Below, in pieces: positions 1 to 9,176 of a DNA stretch of 64,000 nucleotides. Position 1 is the first letter of the stretch. The number at the start of each line of letters is the position of its first letter. Both the position numbers and the translations under genes were made by a program. The DNA is from an uncultured Eubacterium sp. (lineage in GTDB: Bacteria > Bacillota > Clostridia > Lachnospirales > Lachnospiraceae): contig CAOKNO010000003.1 of the NCBI GenBank assembly GCA_948470065.1, positions 16,137 through 80,136 of the forward strand. The letters are read 5' to 3'. A model generated the notes under the pieces. That model was not told the DNA's origin, searched no databases, and saw only the letters and a list, made by a program, of their open reading frames with translations.

Positions 1-110
1 AGAAACCGTAAAAACTGCAGAGCAGCATGGCATACGCCTGCTTTAGCCTTACCGCTGCAGTGCGATCCACGCGAATGAAACAAGCAATGGGATGCATCCA
101 CTGTACGCGC

Positions 111-1181
111 CTACAAGCGCTGCCCATAAGGATCCATCCCATGCTGGCTTAGCCACTCTCCCAACGCTTCCAGCTCATCCAGGAACACGCAGTATTTGCC
201 TGCCTTCCCCGCTTCGGTTTCCTGCCGCACTTCCTTTTGCAGCGTCCCATATGGTATCCAGCATACCTCCTCTACCTCATGTTCTTGTAGCTTCAGTTCC
301 TGGATACGGACTGGCTTCTGATAGACGTATACGGCGCTAATCTCTGCATTTTTAAAACATTTCCCATAAAACGTATCTTCCGCATAGCCAAGGTGCCAGA
401 ATGCCTGTTCCAAATCCTGCGGCTGCGCCTTTATGCCAAGCTCTTCTTCTAGTTCCCGCAACGCGGATTCTAGGTAGCCGCTTCCTGCTAACAGATGCCC
501 GGCAGAAGAAATATCATAACAGCCAGGATACGATTCCTTGGTACGGCTTCGTTTCTGCATCAGTACCTCTACCCCGCCTGTCCGCTCAGTTGGGCGTACG
601 ATCCAGACATGGGCGGTCCCATGCAAATCCCCATCTTCATGCACCATCGACCGTTCCCGCACCACGCCCGTCCTGCCGCCATCCTCGCGCCGGATGTCCA
701 ACAGCTCCAACGGCGTCCCATCCAACGCCGCCTCAGTCAGCCGATCGCCGTCATAACTAAGCTTTAAGGAGAAAAAAGGCCTCTCCTCCATCAGCAGCCG
801 GAAAAAAATCTTATCTCCTTCCCAGAGGTTCAAAGACGTCAAGCGCTCTTTTGCAACCCATTCCAGCGTACCTTCCTCACAGTCGGCCAAAAGCGTGCCT
901 TCATACCCGTCCGCTGTATACAGGCACATATATTCTGTCTGCCAGCCCGTTGCATAAAATGTCACAATCCCACGGAACGCATAATGGGTCAGCCGCAGCC
1001 CTGTTTCTTCCTCTACCTCGCGCAGCAGGCATTCTTCCGGGCTTTCCCCAGGCTCAAAATGCCCGCCAATCCCAATCCATTTATCCTTGTTCACATCTTT
1101 TTGCTTTTTCACACGATGGAGCATTAAATATTTGCCTTCGTTTTCAATATAACACAATGTCGTAAATGGTGATTTTCCCAT
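111..1181 (-). CDS. Tandem two-domain Nudix hydrolase
   Basis: 356 residues holding two Nudix domains. Domain 1 (about 1-140) has a full Nudix box at residues 40-62 (G-x5-E-x7-REVEEETGL) and resembles MutT/8-oxo-dGTP-type hydrolases. Domain 2 (about 165-345) has a second box at 228-250 (GHLLAG...RELEEELGI) with Ser in place of the first conserved Glu, as in the isopentenyl-diphosphate-isomerase-like Nudix branch. Such enzymes cleave nucleoside diphosphates linked to another moiety, but the substrate cannot be read from sequence. It is the last full gene of the thiC-thiE-thiD-lipoprotein run, 42 nt after the lipoprotein, so it may fall under TPP control. A role in removing damaged thiamine phosphates or pyrimidine intermediates is inference only. 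Confidence 0.85.
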   Translation of the reverse strand: MGKSPFTTLCYIENEGKYLMLHRVKKQKDVNKDKWIGIGGHFEPGESPEECLLREVEEETGLRLTHYAFRGIVTFYATGWQTEYMCLYTADGYEGTLLADCEEGTLEWVAKERLTSLNLWEGDKIFFRLLMEERPFFSLKLSYDGDRLTEAALDGTPLELLDIRREDGGRTGVVRERSMVHEDGDLHGTAHVWIVRPTERTGGVEVLMQKRSRTKESYPGCYDISSAGHLLAGSGYLESALRELEEELGIKAQPQDLEQAFWHLGYAEDTFYGKCFKNAEISAVYVYQKPVRIQELKLQEHEVEEVCWIPYGTLQKEVRQETEAGKAGKYCVFLDELEALGEWLSQHGMDPYGQRL

Positions 1182-1223
1182 CTCAGGCTCCTTTGTTTTC
1201 CCATATTACAGCCCAAAAGCCCC

Positions 1224-2216
1224 TTACCCTACCGGAAGGTATGACGCTTCCATCACTCCCTTTAGTTCCTCAAAAGGCACGTCGATTTCAATAATACCGC
1301 CTGCATAAGCCGTTACCATATAGGGATTGCAGATTACCACTAGCCCTTTTTCATTCAAATAAAACACCTGGTCCGTCAGGATATCAGACGTAAAGCCTTC
1401 ATAATCCTCCAGCAGATAATCTTTGTAAGGCTCTTTGGTGATCTTATCCAGGATATGCTGTTCTACGATGTCCTTTGCCCCTGCCAGATCTACAAAAATA
1501 TCGGCAAGCTTCAATAGCTGCCCGGTTGCCACATCAAAACAGTAGGCCGTTGTCCATGTATTGGGATGCGGCGTACCCTGCCATTCATAATTTTCACACT
1601 CAATGCTTAAAATCGTATCAGAACTGTGCACTACTTTATACGCCATGCCATATCCATAACATGTCCAACTGCTTCTTTCATCTTCTGAAAGCCCTTGGTA
1701 AGCAGCTTTGGCAGCTTCCAAATCTTCTGCAATATACGTCTGGTTCGCCGTATGCTGCTGTTCAAAGACCAGATTCATCCGTTCTGCAATTTCTTCTTTC
1801 CCAGGAATGGAAATTACTGGGCAGTTTTCTGTCACAGAAAGCATCGGCACGCCGTCCTCGTCTTCCATATCCTCGGAATAATCCAAAAATGTCACTTCTG
1901 GTCCCTCTTCTTCTAGGATAGCCTCTTCTGGATCGTCTATAGAACCATCTTCTCCGGAAGCTTCTTCTGGATCATCTTCTTTTGGATCTTCTGTAGGATC
2001 CTCTTTTTCGGGAGCCTCCTTGCTGCTATCCGCGTCTTCTTCCTCTTGTGCTTGGAACTGCTCCCCGGTTTCCCCGGTTTCCCCGCCTTCGTCCTGGCCT
2101 GCGCCCTCTTCCTGCCCAGACGCCCCAGCCTTTGCCGGATCCGGATCTTGCTTTTTGCTGCAAGCAGCAAAAAGCAGGCAGAACAAAACGGATAATATAA
2201 CGAGTTTCTTTTTCAT
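1224..2216 (-). CDS. Lipoprotein with acidic linker and DUF3298-type domain
   Basis: 330 residues. A type II signal peptide is clear (MKKK, hydrophobic stretch, lipobox LFAAC), so it should be lipid-anchored outside the membrane. Residues about 24-105 are a low-complexity linker rich in Glu, Asp, Gly and Pro. The C-terminal half resembles the DUF4163/DUF3298 region found in RsiV-type anti-sigma factors and related surface proteins (motifs near GTPHPNTW and a predicted beta-rich tail ending in DVPFEEL). Its ATG overlaps the thiD stop by 4 nt, implying translational coupling. No function can be assigned; it may be a surface binding protein. Confidence 0.8.
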   Translation of the reverse strand: MKKKLVILSVLFCLLFAACSKKQDPDPAKAGASGQEEGAGQDEGGETGETGEQFQAQEEEDADSSKEAPEKEDPTEDPKEDDPEEASGEDGSIDDPEEAILEEEGPEVTFLDYSEDMEDEDGVPMLSVTENCPVISIPGKEEIAERMNLVFEQQHTANQTYIAEDLEAAKAAYQGLSEDERSSWTCYGYGMAYKVVHSSDTILSIECENYEWQGTPHPNTWTTAYCFDVATGQLLKLADIFVDLAGAKDIVEQHILDKITKEPYKDYLLEDYEGFTSDILTDQVFYLNEKGLVVICNPYMVTAYAGGIIEIDVPFEELKGVMEASYLPVG

Positions 2217-3007
2217 CGGTCATTCCCTCCAGCCTGATACATATGGTTCAGCGGACCGTTCCCTTTCCCCAAATCCAACCCATAGGCAATCGCCCCTGTT
2301 ACATAGGCCTTTGCATCCTCTACGCTCTTTTCTATCCCCTTGCCGCAAGCCAGCCCGCAGGCAATAGCGGAAGACAGCGTACAGCCTGTCCCATGGGTAT
2401 TTGGATTCTCCAAATGCTCGCCTAGGAACCACATAGGCGTATCCTGGCAAAACAGCAGATCATCTGCGGAAACAAAATCATGCCCACCTTTAATCAAAAC
2501 ACTACCATTGTATTGTAACGCAAATGCCTGGGCTGCGGCAACCCTTTCTTCCCTGGTTTTTATGGTAGTTCCCAACAATAACCCCGTTTCCGGGATATTT
2601 GGCGTAAAGAGTTCCGCCATTGGCAAAAGATGCTTTTTGTAATACTCCACCGCTTCCAAATCCATCAACCGTTTGCCGCTCGTAGACACCATGACCGTAT
2701 CCATCACAATATGCCTGGCTCCAAAGCGCACCAGGCTGTCACGGATCACTTCCATCTGTGCTATCCCAGGTATCATACCTATTTTGACGGCGTCTGGGAC
2801 AATATCGGTAAATACGCATTCTAATTGTTTTTCCAAAAAATCAGGGGGCGCCGGCAAAACCTCCGCTACCCCTAAGGTATTCTGTGCTGTTAATGCAGTA
2901 ACCACGCTCTCCCCATACAACCCATGTGCTGCAATGGTCTTTAAATCAGCCTGGATCCCTGCACCGCCGCTACAGTCGCTCCCTGCAATTGTAAGCACGG
3001 TCTTCAT
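2213..3007 (-). CDS. thiD: Hydroxymethylpyrimidine/phosphomethylpyrimidine kinase
   Basis: 264 residues, normal ThiD length. It phosphorylates HMP and HMP-P to HMP-PP, the pyrimidine half of thiamine. The ribokinase-like fold is shown by the N-terminal TIAGSDCSGGAGIQADLKT signature, the internal KGGHD segment, and the C-terminal NTHGTGCTLSSAIA motif that forms the anion hole and carries the catalytic Asp/Cys region. It overlaps thiE by 4 nt upstream and the lipoprotein gene by 4 nt downstream, so the three are translationally coupled. Expression should follow the TPP riboswitch ahead of thiC. Confidence 0.95.
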   Translation of the reverse strand: MKTVLTIAGSDCSGGAGIQADLKTIAAHGLYGESVVTALTAQNTLGVAEVLPAPPDFLEKQLECVFTDIVPDAVKIGMIPGIAQMEVIRDSLVRFGARHIVMDTVMVSTSGKRLMDLEAVEYYKKHLLPMAELFTPNIPETGLLLGTTIKTREERVAAAQAFALQYNGSVLIKGGHDFVSADDLLFCQDTPMWFLGEHLENPNTHGTGCTLSSAIACGLACGKGIEKSVEDAKAYVTGAIAYGLDLGKGNGPLNHMYQAGGNDR

Positions 3008-3624
3008 CGTCCCCCTCCATCCTCATAGGAATTTAACAAGCTACGGAGCTTCCTTACTTCTGCAACAGGATCCTCCGCCTGAAATATCCCTGCGGAAACT
3101 GCAAGCCCTCCTGCGCCGCATGACAAAGGCTTCCAGGCATTTTCCGCCGTAATCCCTCCGATTGCCACGTTTGGGATGGGGGCGGCTTTTAGGATTCCAC
3201 GATACGTTTCCTCTAGGATTGGGGCGGCGTCTTTCTTCGTATCTGTTGGAAACCAGGCCCCGCTGCCCAGATAATCTGCCCCAGCCGCCACAGCATCCTC
3301 CGCCTGCTTCACTGTCTTAGCCGTACAACCTATGATCTTTCCCGATCCGAAGAACCTTCTGGCATCTGCTACCGGGATATCCGACTGCCCTAGGTGCACG
3401 CCGTCTGCGCCGCACAACGCAGCGATATCCAGACGATCGTTGATTACCAGCTTCGTCTCGAACCTCTTTGTCATCTCCCGTAGCTTCTTCGCGCGCATCA
3501 GGTATTCCGCAGACGAGATATCCTTTTCCCTAAGCTGGATCAAATCCACCCCGGCTTCTAACACCGCGGCTATTGTTTTTTCCCCGTAAGAAAGATCTGC
3601 AATTACATACAACCAACGGCCCAT
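3004..3624 (-). CDS. thiE: Thiamine-phosphate synthase
   Basis: Joins HMP-PP and hydroxyethylthiazole phosphate to thiamine phosphate. TIM-barrel features are visible: LIQLREKD near the N terminus, INDRLDIA, GVHLGQSD (pyrophosphate/Mg binding), the GCTAKTV loop, and VAIGGI near the C terminus. The frame is open further upstream, to 3696, but the start at 3624 (MGRWLYVIADL) gives the usual ThiE length and is preceded by an AGGAAAGG ribosome binding site. It lies about 80 nt after thiC and overlaps thiD by 4 nt. No thiazole-branch genes (thiG, thiH, thiM) are in the window. Confidence 0.93.
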   Translation of the reverse strand: MGRWLYVIADLSYGEKTIAAVLEAGVDLIQLREKDISSAEYLMRAKKLREMTKRFETKLVINDRLDIAALCGADGVHLGQSDIPVADARRFFGSGKIIGCTAKTVKQAEDAVAAGADYLGSGAWFPTDTKKDAAPILEETYRGILKAAPIPNVAIGGITAENAWKPLSCGAGGLAVSAGIFQAEDPVAEVRKLRSLLNSYEDGGGR

Positions 3625-3706
3625 ATATTCCAATCCTTTCCTAACAATGTTATCCTGCCCTCTTTCATGCAAGCATGGCTCGGACAGGATAACCACGATG
3701 GCTGAA

Positions 3707-5014
3707 CTATAAAATATCTATGTATTCCCCTGAGAGCGCCTTATTCATGCTTCTGACAGCGCAGAATTTGCCGCACATAGAGCAGGTGTCGTCATGCTCG
3801 GGCTTTCTGTCGTCACGGATTTTTCTTGCTGTTTCTGGGTCAATGGCGCATTCCCATTGGGCTTCCCAATCCAATGCCCTGCGGGCGTCCGCCATTTTAT
3901 CATCCAGCTCCCTTGCGCCGCGTACGCCTTTTGCAATATCTGCTGCATGGGCTGCTATTTTGGATGCGATAATCCCTTGCTTCACATCCTCTACATTTGG
4001 CAGCGCCAAGTGTTCTGCTGGCGTGACATAACATAGGAAGGCTGCGCCGTTCTGGGCGGCGATTGCTCCGCCGATGGCGGATGTAATATGGTCGTATCCT
4101 GGGGCAATGTCTGTGACAATAGGCCCTAATACATAGAATGGCGCGCCCATGCATATGGTCTGCTGCATCTTCATATTCGCTGCAATCTGATCCATCGGCA
4201 TATGGCCGGGGCCTTCTACCATGACCTGTACGTCCTTTTCCCAAGCGCGTTTCGTCAGTTCCCCAAGGCGCACCAATTCTTCTATCTGGCACACGTCCGA
4301 ACCGTCGGCAAGGCAGCCTGGGCGGCAAGCGTCGCCTAAGGAAATCGTAACGTCGTATTCCCGGCAGATTTCAAGGATTTCATCGAAATACTCGTAAAAC
4401 GGGTTCTCTTCCCCTGTCATGCACATCCATGCAAAGACGAGCGAGCCGCCGCGGGAAACAATATTCATCTTCCGTTTGTGCTTTTTGATCTGCTCAATGG
4501 TCTTTCTGGTAATGCCGCAATGGAGCGTTACAAAATCCACGCCGTCTTCGGCATGGAGCCTTACCACATCAATAAAGTCCTTTGCTGTAAGCGTTGCAAG
4601 ATCCCTCTGGTAATGGATGACAGAATCATAGACTGGGACTGTCCCAATCATTGCAGGGCACTCGGACGTCAGCTTCCGGCGGAATGGGATAGTATCCCCA
4701 TGGGAAGAAAGATCCATAATGGCATGGGCGCCAAGCTTTACGGCCTCCATGACCTTTGCCATTTCTACCTCATAGTCCTTGCAATCCCTGGATACGCCCA
4801 GGTTTACATTGATCTTAGTCTGAAGCATAGAACCTACGCCTTCCGGTTCAATGCAGGTATGGTTCTTATTGGCGCAGATTGCGACCTTCCCTTCTGCAAC
4901 CAGCGGCATCAGCTCTTCTACCGTCATCCGTTCCTTTTCTGCTACCTTTTTCAATTCCTCTGTTACGATTCCCCTACGGGCCGCATCCATCTGCGTTGCA
5001 TATTCTCTCATCAA
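3707..5014 (-). CDS. thiC: Phosphomethylpyrimidine synthase (radical SAM)
   Basis: 435 residues, the short anaerobic form of ThiC lacking the long N-terminal domain of enterobacterial enzymes. It rearranges aminoimidazole ribotide into HMP-P using S-adenosylmethionine and a [4Fe-4S] cluster. The C-terminal cluster-binding motif C-x2-C-x3-C is present at C411, C414 and C418 (CSMCGKFC). Other conserved blocks are [26 protein letters not shown] and ALRPGC-like [11 protein letters not shown]. It is the first gene of the thi operon, downstream of a TPP riboswitch and a terminator hairpin. Confidence 0.96.
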   Translation of the reverse strand: MMREYATQMDAARRGIVTEELKKVAEKERMTVEELMPLVAEGKVAICANKNHTCIEPEGVGSMLQTKINVNLGVSRDCKDYEVEMAKVMEAVKLGAHAIMDLSSHGDTIPFRRKLTSECPAMIGTVPVYDSVIHYQRDLATLTAKDFIDVVRLHAEDGVDFVTLHCGITRKTIEQIKKHKRKMNIVSRGGSLVFAWMCMTGEENPFYEYFDEILEICREYDVTISLGDACRPGCLADGSDVCQIEELVRLGELTKRAWEKDVQVMVEGPGHMPMDQIAANMKMQQTICMGAPFYVLGPIVTDIAPGYDHITSAIGGAIAAQNGAAFLCYVTPAEHLALPNVEDVKQGIIASKIAAHAADIAKGVRGARELDDKMADARRALDWEAQWECAIDPETARKIRDDRKPEHDDTCSMCGKFCAVRSMNKALSGEYIDIL

Positions 5015-5039
5015 ATATCCTCCATATACTAATAAAGTG

Positions 5040-5077
5040 AAAGAAAGGGGAACGCCGTTCCCAAACAGCGTTCCCCA
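5040..5077 (-). terminator. Intrinsic terminator of the TPP riboswitch
   Basis: On the minus strand a 9-bp stem (GGGGAACGC/GCGTTCCCC at 5069-5077 and 5048-5056) is followed by a T-rich tract (TTTCTTTC). It lies between the TPP aptamer and thiC, where a transcriptional off-switch is expected. Confidence 0.85.
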
Positions 5078-5094
5078 GACTTTTGTCTATTTTC

Positions 5095-5185
5095 CGCTCC
5101 CTACGACAGTGTTAACTGACAGGTTCAAAGAGTCAGGTTTTAACCTTCTCAACTGCATGGGCAGTCCCTCTGCGTATGATTCTAT
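5095..5185 (-). promoter_or_regulatory. TPP riboswitch (thi box)
   Basis: Minus-strand sequence carries the conserved thi-box elements in order: the TTGAGA form of the CTGAGA motif, then CTCTTTGAACCTG, a TTAACA loop, and a CGTAGG end. This matches the aptamer that binds thiamine pyrophosphate. A terminator hairpin follows directly, so high TPP is expected to stop transcription of thiC and the genes behind it. The exact 5' boundary (P1 helix) is approximate. Confidence 0.93.
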
Positions 5186-5210
5186 TGTATCCGATTCCAT
5201 TGCAACACCT

Positions 5211-5239
5211 ATCATAACGAATCGCAGGATATTTGTCAA
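5211..5239 (-). promoter_or_regulatory. Sigma-A promoter of the thi operon
   Basis: Minus-strand TTGACA (5234-5239), 17 nt spacer, TATGAT (5211-5216). It starts right after the phosphoketolase stop codon and lies just upstream of the TPP aptamer. Confidence 0.85.
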
Positions 5240-5240
5240 G

Positions 5241-7628
5241 CTATTTGCCCTCGGAAGCCTTCCATTCCCAATTGCGGATTTCTTCCAGATCCTGGCCATA
5301 TTCCGTAATGTACTGCTTGTGCTCAATCAGCTTGTTGTTCATCTTCTGGATCAGATGCGCGCCTTTGTTGCCAAGCTGCGGCAGATGCATAACCGCATCT
5401 TTTACAAGGTTGAAACGGTCAATCTGGTTCTGTACACGCATATCGAACGGAGTTGTAATCGTCCCTTCCTCCAAGTAACCATGCACAGAAAGGTTCCGGT
5501 TATGGCGGTTATACGTCAATTCGTGGATCAAGGTCGGATATCCGTGGAATGCAAAGATAATCGGCTTATCCTTTGTAAACAGCATGTCATATTCACGATC
5601 GCTCAAGCCATGCGGATGCTTTGCGTCAGATTCAAGCTTAAACAGATCGACAACATTGATCACACGTACCTTCAGTTCCGGCATTTCATCCCGCAGGATT
5701 GTAACAGCCGCGATAGTCTCTAACGTCGGCGTATCGCCGCAGCATACCATAACAACATCTGGTTCGTCGCCTGCGTCGCTGCTTGCCCATTCCCAGATGC
5801 TAATCCCCTGCGTACAGTGTTTTACCGCCTGTTCCATAGTCAGCCACTGGCAGCTTGGATGTTTGGATGCAACGATTGCATTTACATAGTTCTTGCTCTT
5901 GATACAGTGATCAAAGCAGGATAACAGGCAGTTGGTATCTGGCGGCAGATACATACGTACCACGTCTGCCTTTTTGTTTGTAATATGATCCAAGAACCCT
6001 GGATCCTGATGGGTAAACCCATTGTGGTCCTGCTGCCATACATTGGAAGTCAGGATAAAGTTCAAGGAAGCAATCGGCTGCCTCCAGGAAAGCTGGTTTG
6101 TAACCTTCAGCCATTTTGCATGCTGCGCAGCCATAGAATCCACAATACGGATAAACGCTTCGTAGCTTGCAAAGAACCCATGGCGCCCAGTCAGCAGGTA
6201 TCCTTCCAGCCATCCCTCGCACATATGCTCGCTCAGCATACTGTCCATAATACGGCCGTCCCTTGCCAGGCAGTCGTCATTATCCAAAAGGTCTGCATTC
6301 CAGTCACGGTTTTCTTCCTCAAACGCATGATACAAGCGGTTTGACATTGTTTCATCCGGCCCGAAAATACGGAAGTTCCTGTTCTCTTTGTTCAGCTTAA
6401 AGATATCGCGGATATAACGGCCAAGCTCGATCATATCCTGTGCCTTCGTACGCCCTGCTTCCACCTCAATGCCATAATTGCGGAAATCCGGAAGGCGCAG
6501 ATCTTTCAACAGCAGGCCGCCGTTTGCATGGGGATTATCCCCCATACGGGCGCTCCCCTTTGGCGCAAGCTCTTCCAACTCAGGGATCAAACGTCCATTG
6601 TCATCGAAAAGCTCTTCTGGACGGTAGCTTTCCAGCCATTCCTTCAACTGGTCGAGATGTTCTGGCTTTTCCATGGTCATCGGCACCTGATGGGCGCGGA
6701 ATGTCCCTTCAATCTGCTGCCCGTCTACAAATTTCGGTCCTGTCCATCCCTTTGGCGTACGAAGCACGATCATCGGCCAAACTGGGCGTTCTGGATCATT
6801 CTCTTTCCGTGCATGTTCCTGGATGGCTTTGATATCTTCAATCGCATGATCCATTGCCTCAGCCATCTTCCGGTGCATTTCCATCGGCTCGTCGCCCTCT
6901 ACGAAATAAGGCTTCCAGCCGCAGCCCTTGAAGAAGCTTTCCATCTCCTCATGGGAAATACGTGAGAAGATCGTCGGGTTGCTGATCTTATACCCATTCA
7001 GATGCATAATCGGTAAAACAGCGCCGTCTGTCATCGGGTTTAAGAACTTATTGGAATGCCAGGAAGTCGCAAGCGGGCCAGTTTCTGCCTCGCCGTCTCC
7101 GACAACTGCAACAGCAATCAAATCCGGGTTATCCAAAACAGCGCCGAACGCGTGGGCGATGGAATAACCAAGCTCGCCGCCTTCGTTGATAGAACCAGGT
7201 GTTTCTGGCGCACAGTGGCTTGGGACGCCGCCTGGGAAGGAGAACTGCTTGAACATCTTCTTCATGCCTTCTTCATCTTGGCTGATATTTGGATAGAACT
7301 TGCTATACGTCCCTTCCATATATGTATTAGCAATCATAAAGTTTCCGCCATGTCCAGGGCCGGAAAGGTAAATCATATCAAGATCATAACGTTTGATCGC
7401 GCGGTTGCAATGGACATAAATAAAGTTCTGGCCTGGAACCGTGCCCCAATGTCCCACGATTTTCTTCTTTACATGTTCCATCGTCAGGGGTTCTTTCAAC
7501 AGCGGGTTGTCCAGCAGATAGAGCTGGCCTGCAGAAAGATAATTCGCCGCCCTCCAATAGGCGTCCATTTTCTGCAAAAGCTCATCCGACAACGGCTGCT
7601 TTTCCAGGCATGTTGTAACATCAGACAT
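5241..7628 (-). CDS. xfp: Xylulose-5-phosphate/fructose-6-phosphate phosphoketolase
   Basis: 795 residues, full XFP length. It splits xylulose 5-phosphate (and often fructose 6-phosphate) with phosphate into acetyl phosphate and a shorter sugar phosphate, using TPP and Mg2+. The TPP/Mg site is seen as [18 protein letters not shown], the N-terminal signature as [11 protein letters not shown], and conserved histidines as GPGHGG and HANGG. The strong promoter and ribosome binding site suggest high expression. No clear terminator separates it from the thi operon, so some xfp transcripts may read into the TPP riboswitch, which is fitting for a TPP-dependent enzyme but unproven. Confidence 0.97.
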   Translation of the reverse strand: MSDVTTCLEKQPLSDELLQKMDAYWRAANYLSAGQLYLLDNPLLKEPLTMEHVKKKIVGHWGTVPGQNFIYVHCNRAIKRYDLDMIYLSGPGHGGNFMIANTYMEGTYSKFYPNISQDEEGMKKMFKQFSFPGGVPSHCAPETPGSINEGGELGYSIAHAFGAVLDNPDLIAVAVVGDGEAETGPLATSWHSNKFLNPMTDGAVLPIMHLNGYKISNPTIFSRISHEEMESFFKGCGWKPYFVEGDEPMEMHRKMAEAMDHAIEDIKAIQEHARKENDPERPVWPMIVLRTPKGWTGPKFVDGQQIEGTFRAHQVPMTMEKPEHLDQLKEWLESYRPEELFDDNGRLIPELEELAPKGSARMGDNPHANGGLLLKDLRLPDFRNYGIEVEAGRTKAQDMIELGRYIRDIFKLNKENRNFRIFGPDETMSNRLYHAFEEENRDWNADLLDNDDCLARDGRIMDSMLSEHMCEGWLEGYLLTGRHGFFASYEAFIRIVDSMAAQHAKWLKVTNQLSWRQPIASLNFILTSNVWQQDHNGFTHQDPGFLDHITNKKADVVRMYLPPDTNCLLSCFDHCIKSKNYVNAIVASKHPSCQWLTMEQAVKHCTQGISIWEWASSDAGDEPDVVMVCCGDTPTLETIAAVTILRDEMPELKVRVINVVDLFKLESDAKHPHGLSDREYDMLFTKDKPIIFAFHGYPTLIHELTYNRHNRNLSVHGYLEEGTITTPFDMRVQNQIDRFNLVKDAVMHLPQLGNKGAHLIQKMNNKLIEHKQYITEYGQDLEEIRNWEWKASEGK

Positions 7629-7629
7629 T

Positions 7630-7647
7630 TCAATTCTCTCCTTTCAT
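7630..7647 (-). CDS. Possible 5-codon leader mini-ORF ahead of xfp
   Basis: On the minus strand a strong AGAGGAGG site precedes an ATG that opens the five-residue frame MKGEN, ending in TGA 1 nt before the xfp start. The xfp gene has its own AAAGGAG site inside this mini-frame. Coupled reinitiation is possible, but the mini-frame may be chance. Confidence 0.3.
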
Positions 7648-7673
7648 ATCCTCCTCTTTTATGTGACACTATA

Positions 7674-7702
7674 AGTATACAACTACAAAGCCTTTTCTGC
7701 AA
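7674..7702 (-). promoter_or_regulatory. Sigma-A promoter of xfp
   Basis: Minus-strand TTGCAG (7697-7702), 17 nt spacer, TATACT (7674-7679), about 45 nt upstream of the xfp start codon. Confidence 0.8.
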
Positions 7703-7786
7703 TCACAGGATGGAAGAAAATACAAAAAAACATTGCCCGGCCAGCTACGGCATTGAAGACAGGCTTTTCATAATCCTCCAAGCTTA

Positions 7787-7823
7787 AAGGCTAACCGCAC
7801 AGCTTATGCGCAGTTAGCCTTTG
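7787..7823. terminator. Terminator after the ftsEX-ctpA operon
   Basis: Inverted repeat GGCTAACtGCGCA / TGcGCgGTTAGCC with a short loop, just past the ctpA stop on the minus strand. T-runs are short on both sides, so it may act in either direction. Confidence 0.7.
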
Positions 7824-7847
7824 TTGTCGTAACGTATACGCTCCTTC

Positions 7848-9149
7848 CTATTCCTGCTGCAGCACTTCGATTGCCTTCTGCACCTGGTTGTCATGCATTG
7901 GGTTGTACGTTTCGTCACTTTCCTCTAAATATTTATATTCCAGTTCGATATCTGGAGCAATCCCGACCTCATGGATATAATTCCCTTTCGGAGTGAAATA
8001 TTTGGCCATCGTCACCTTCACGGCGCTCCCATCCTCAAGTGGGATAATGGTCTGGACAATCCCTTTCCCAAACGATTTTGTGCCAATCAGCGTCCCATAT
8101 CCATAATCCTTCACCGCGCCTGCAAAAATCTCAGACGCACTGGCGCTGTTCTCATTGATCAGGACTGCCATTGGGATATCCATGCATTCCTTATCCGATT
8201 TGTAATCAGAACGGTTCCCATATTTATCCTCGGTATAGACCACAAGGCCTTCCGGCAGGATGTCATCTAACATGGTGCACACCGACTGCAGCACCCCGCC
8301 AGGGTTATCGCGCAGATCCACAATCATAGACTTCATCCCGTTCCCCTGCATCTCCGTGATGGCCTCTTCAAACTGCTCTGGCGTCGACTCCGCAAATTCT
8401 GAAATCTGGATGAAACCAATATCCCCTTCTAGCATCTGATATTGGACCGTCGGGACTTCAATCTGCCTACGCTCTACATCCATCTCGACATAATCGGCTT
8501 CCCCTTCCCGGATCAGCCTAAGATGCACGGCGCTTCCCTCTTCCCCTTTGATATGTGTGACAACTTCAGCTAATTCCATATCGCTGATATCCAGATCCTT
8601 TACCTGGGCGAGGATATCCCCATCTTTCATGCCCGCCTCCTCGGCCGGAGTCCCTGGATATACATGGCGGACGGTGATCACCTTGGTCTTTGCGTCCTGG
8701 TTCAAAACGACGCCAATCCCAAAATAAAGCCCAGACGTGCTCTCATGAAACGACGCATATTCCTCCGCTGTAAAATAATTGGAATACGGATCGCCAAGAC
8801 CGCTGACCATCCCGGCATATACGCCCTCTGCCATCGCATCCTTATCAACTGCTTCATAATAGTATTCGTCAATCAGGTCGGCAATCTCTGACATCTTTTT
8901 TTCGACGCTGCTGTCGAAGACCCTCTGCTCTTCTTCGGCCTGGTTCTCTTTTGGCTCGGCTGCAAGGCCTTCCCTCTCCTTGGGCGCAACCACAAAACGC
9001 AGCGCCAATGTCAACGCTGCTGCGGCAAGGACTGTCGCCATTACGCCTGCCGCCATGCCCCTGGCAAAGTCAGACTTCCTCTTCCGGGGCTTTTGTTCCC
9101 CAAACCCTTCTAGTTCCCACTCCTCCGGATCAAATTGCTCCATATCCAT
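7848..9149 (-). CDS. ctpA: C-terminal processing peptidase (S41, PDZ)
   Basis: About 433 residues. A basic and acidic cytoplasmic start is followed by one membrane segment (about 28-50), then a PDZ domain (about 115-200, FGIGVVLN to HIKGEEGSAV) and an S41 protease domain. The catalytic Ser lies in NSASASEIFAGA and the catalytic Lys in GTKSFGKGIVQ. It acts outside the membrane, processing exported or cell-wall proteins. The ATG at 9149 has the better-spaced GAGG site; an in-frame GTG lies one codon upstream. Position behind ftsE-ftsX suggests a role in regulating peptidoglycan hydrolases, an inference from context. Confidence 0.92.
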   Translation of the reverse strand: MDMEQFDPEEWELEGFGEQKPRKRKSDFARGMAAGVMATVLAAAALTLALRFVVAPKEREGLAAEPKENQAEEEQRVFDSSVEKKMSEIADLIDEYYYEAVDKDAMAEGVYAGMVSGLGDPYSNYFTAEEYASFHESTSGLYFGIGVVLNQDAKTKVITVRHVYPGTPAEEAGMKDGDILAQVKDLDISDMELAEVVTHIKGEEGSAVHLRLIREGEADYVEMDVERRQIEVPTVQYQMLEGDIGFIQISEFAESTPEQFEEAITEMQGNGMKSMIVDLRDNPGGVLQSVCTMLDDILPEGLVVYTEDKYGNRSDYKSDKECMDIPMAVLINENSASASEIFAGAVKDYGYGTLIGTKSFGKGIVQTIIPLEDGSAVKVTMAKYFTPKGNYIHEVGIAPDIELEYKYLEESDETYNPMHDNQVQKAIEVLQQE

Positions 9150-9176
9150 CACAGTACCTCTTTTCTCTCTACAATA

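Noticed and set aside
1..97. Possible start of a minus-strand gene running off the left edge (ATG at 97)
   Set aside because: Only 32 codons are visible, with no clear ribosome binding site and no recognisable motif.
4851..5723. 290-codon plus-strand frame opposite thiC and xfp
   Set aside because: It lies antisense to two well-supported genes and to the TPP riboswitch, and resembles no protein family.
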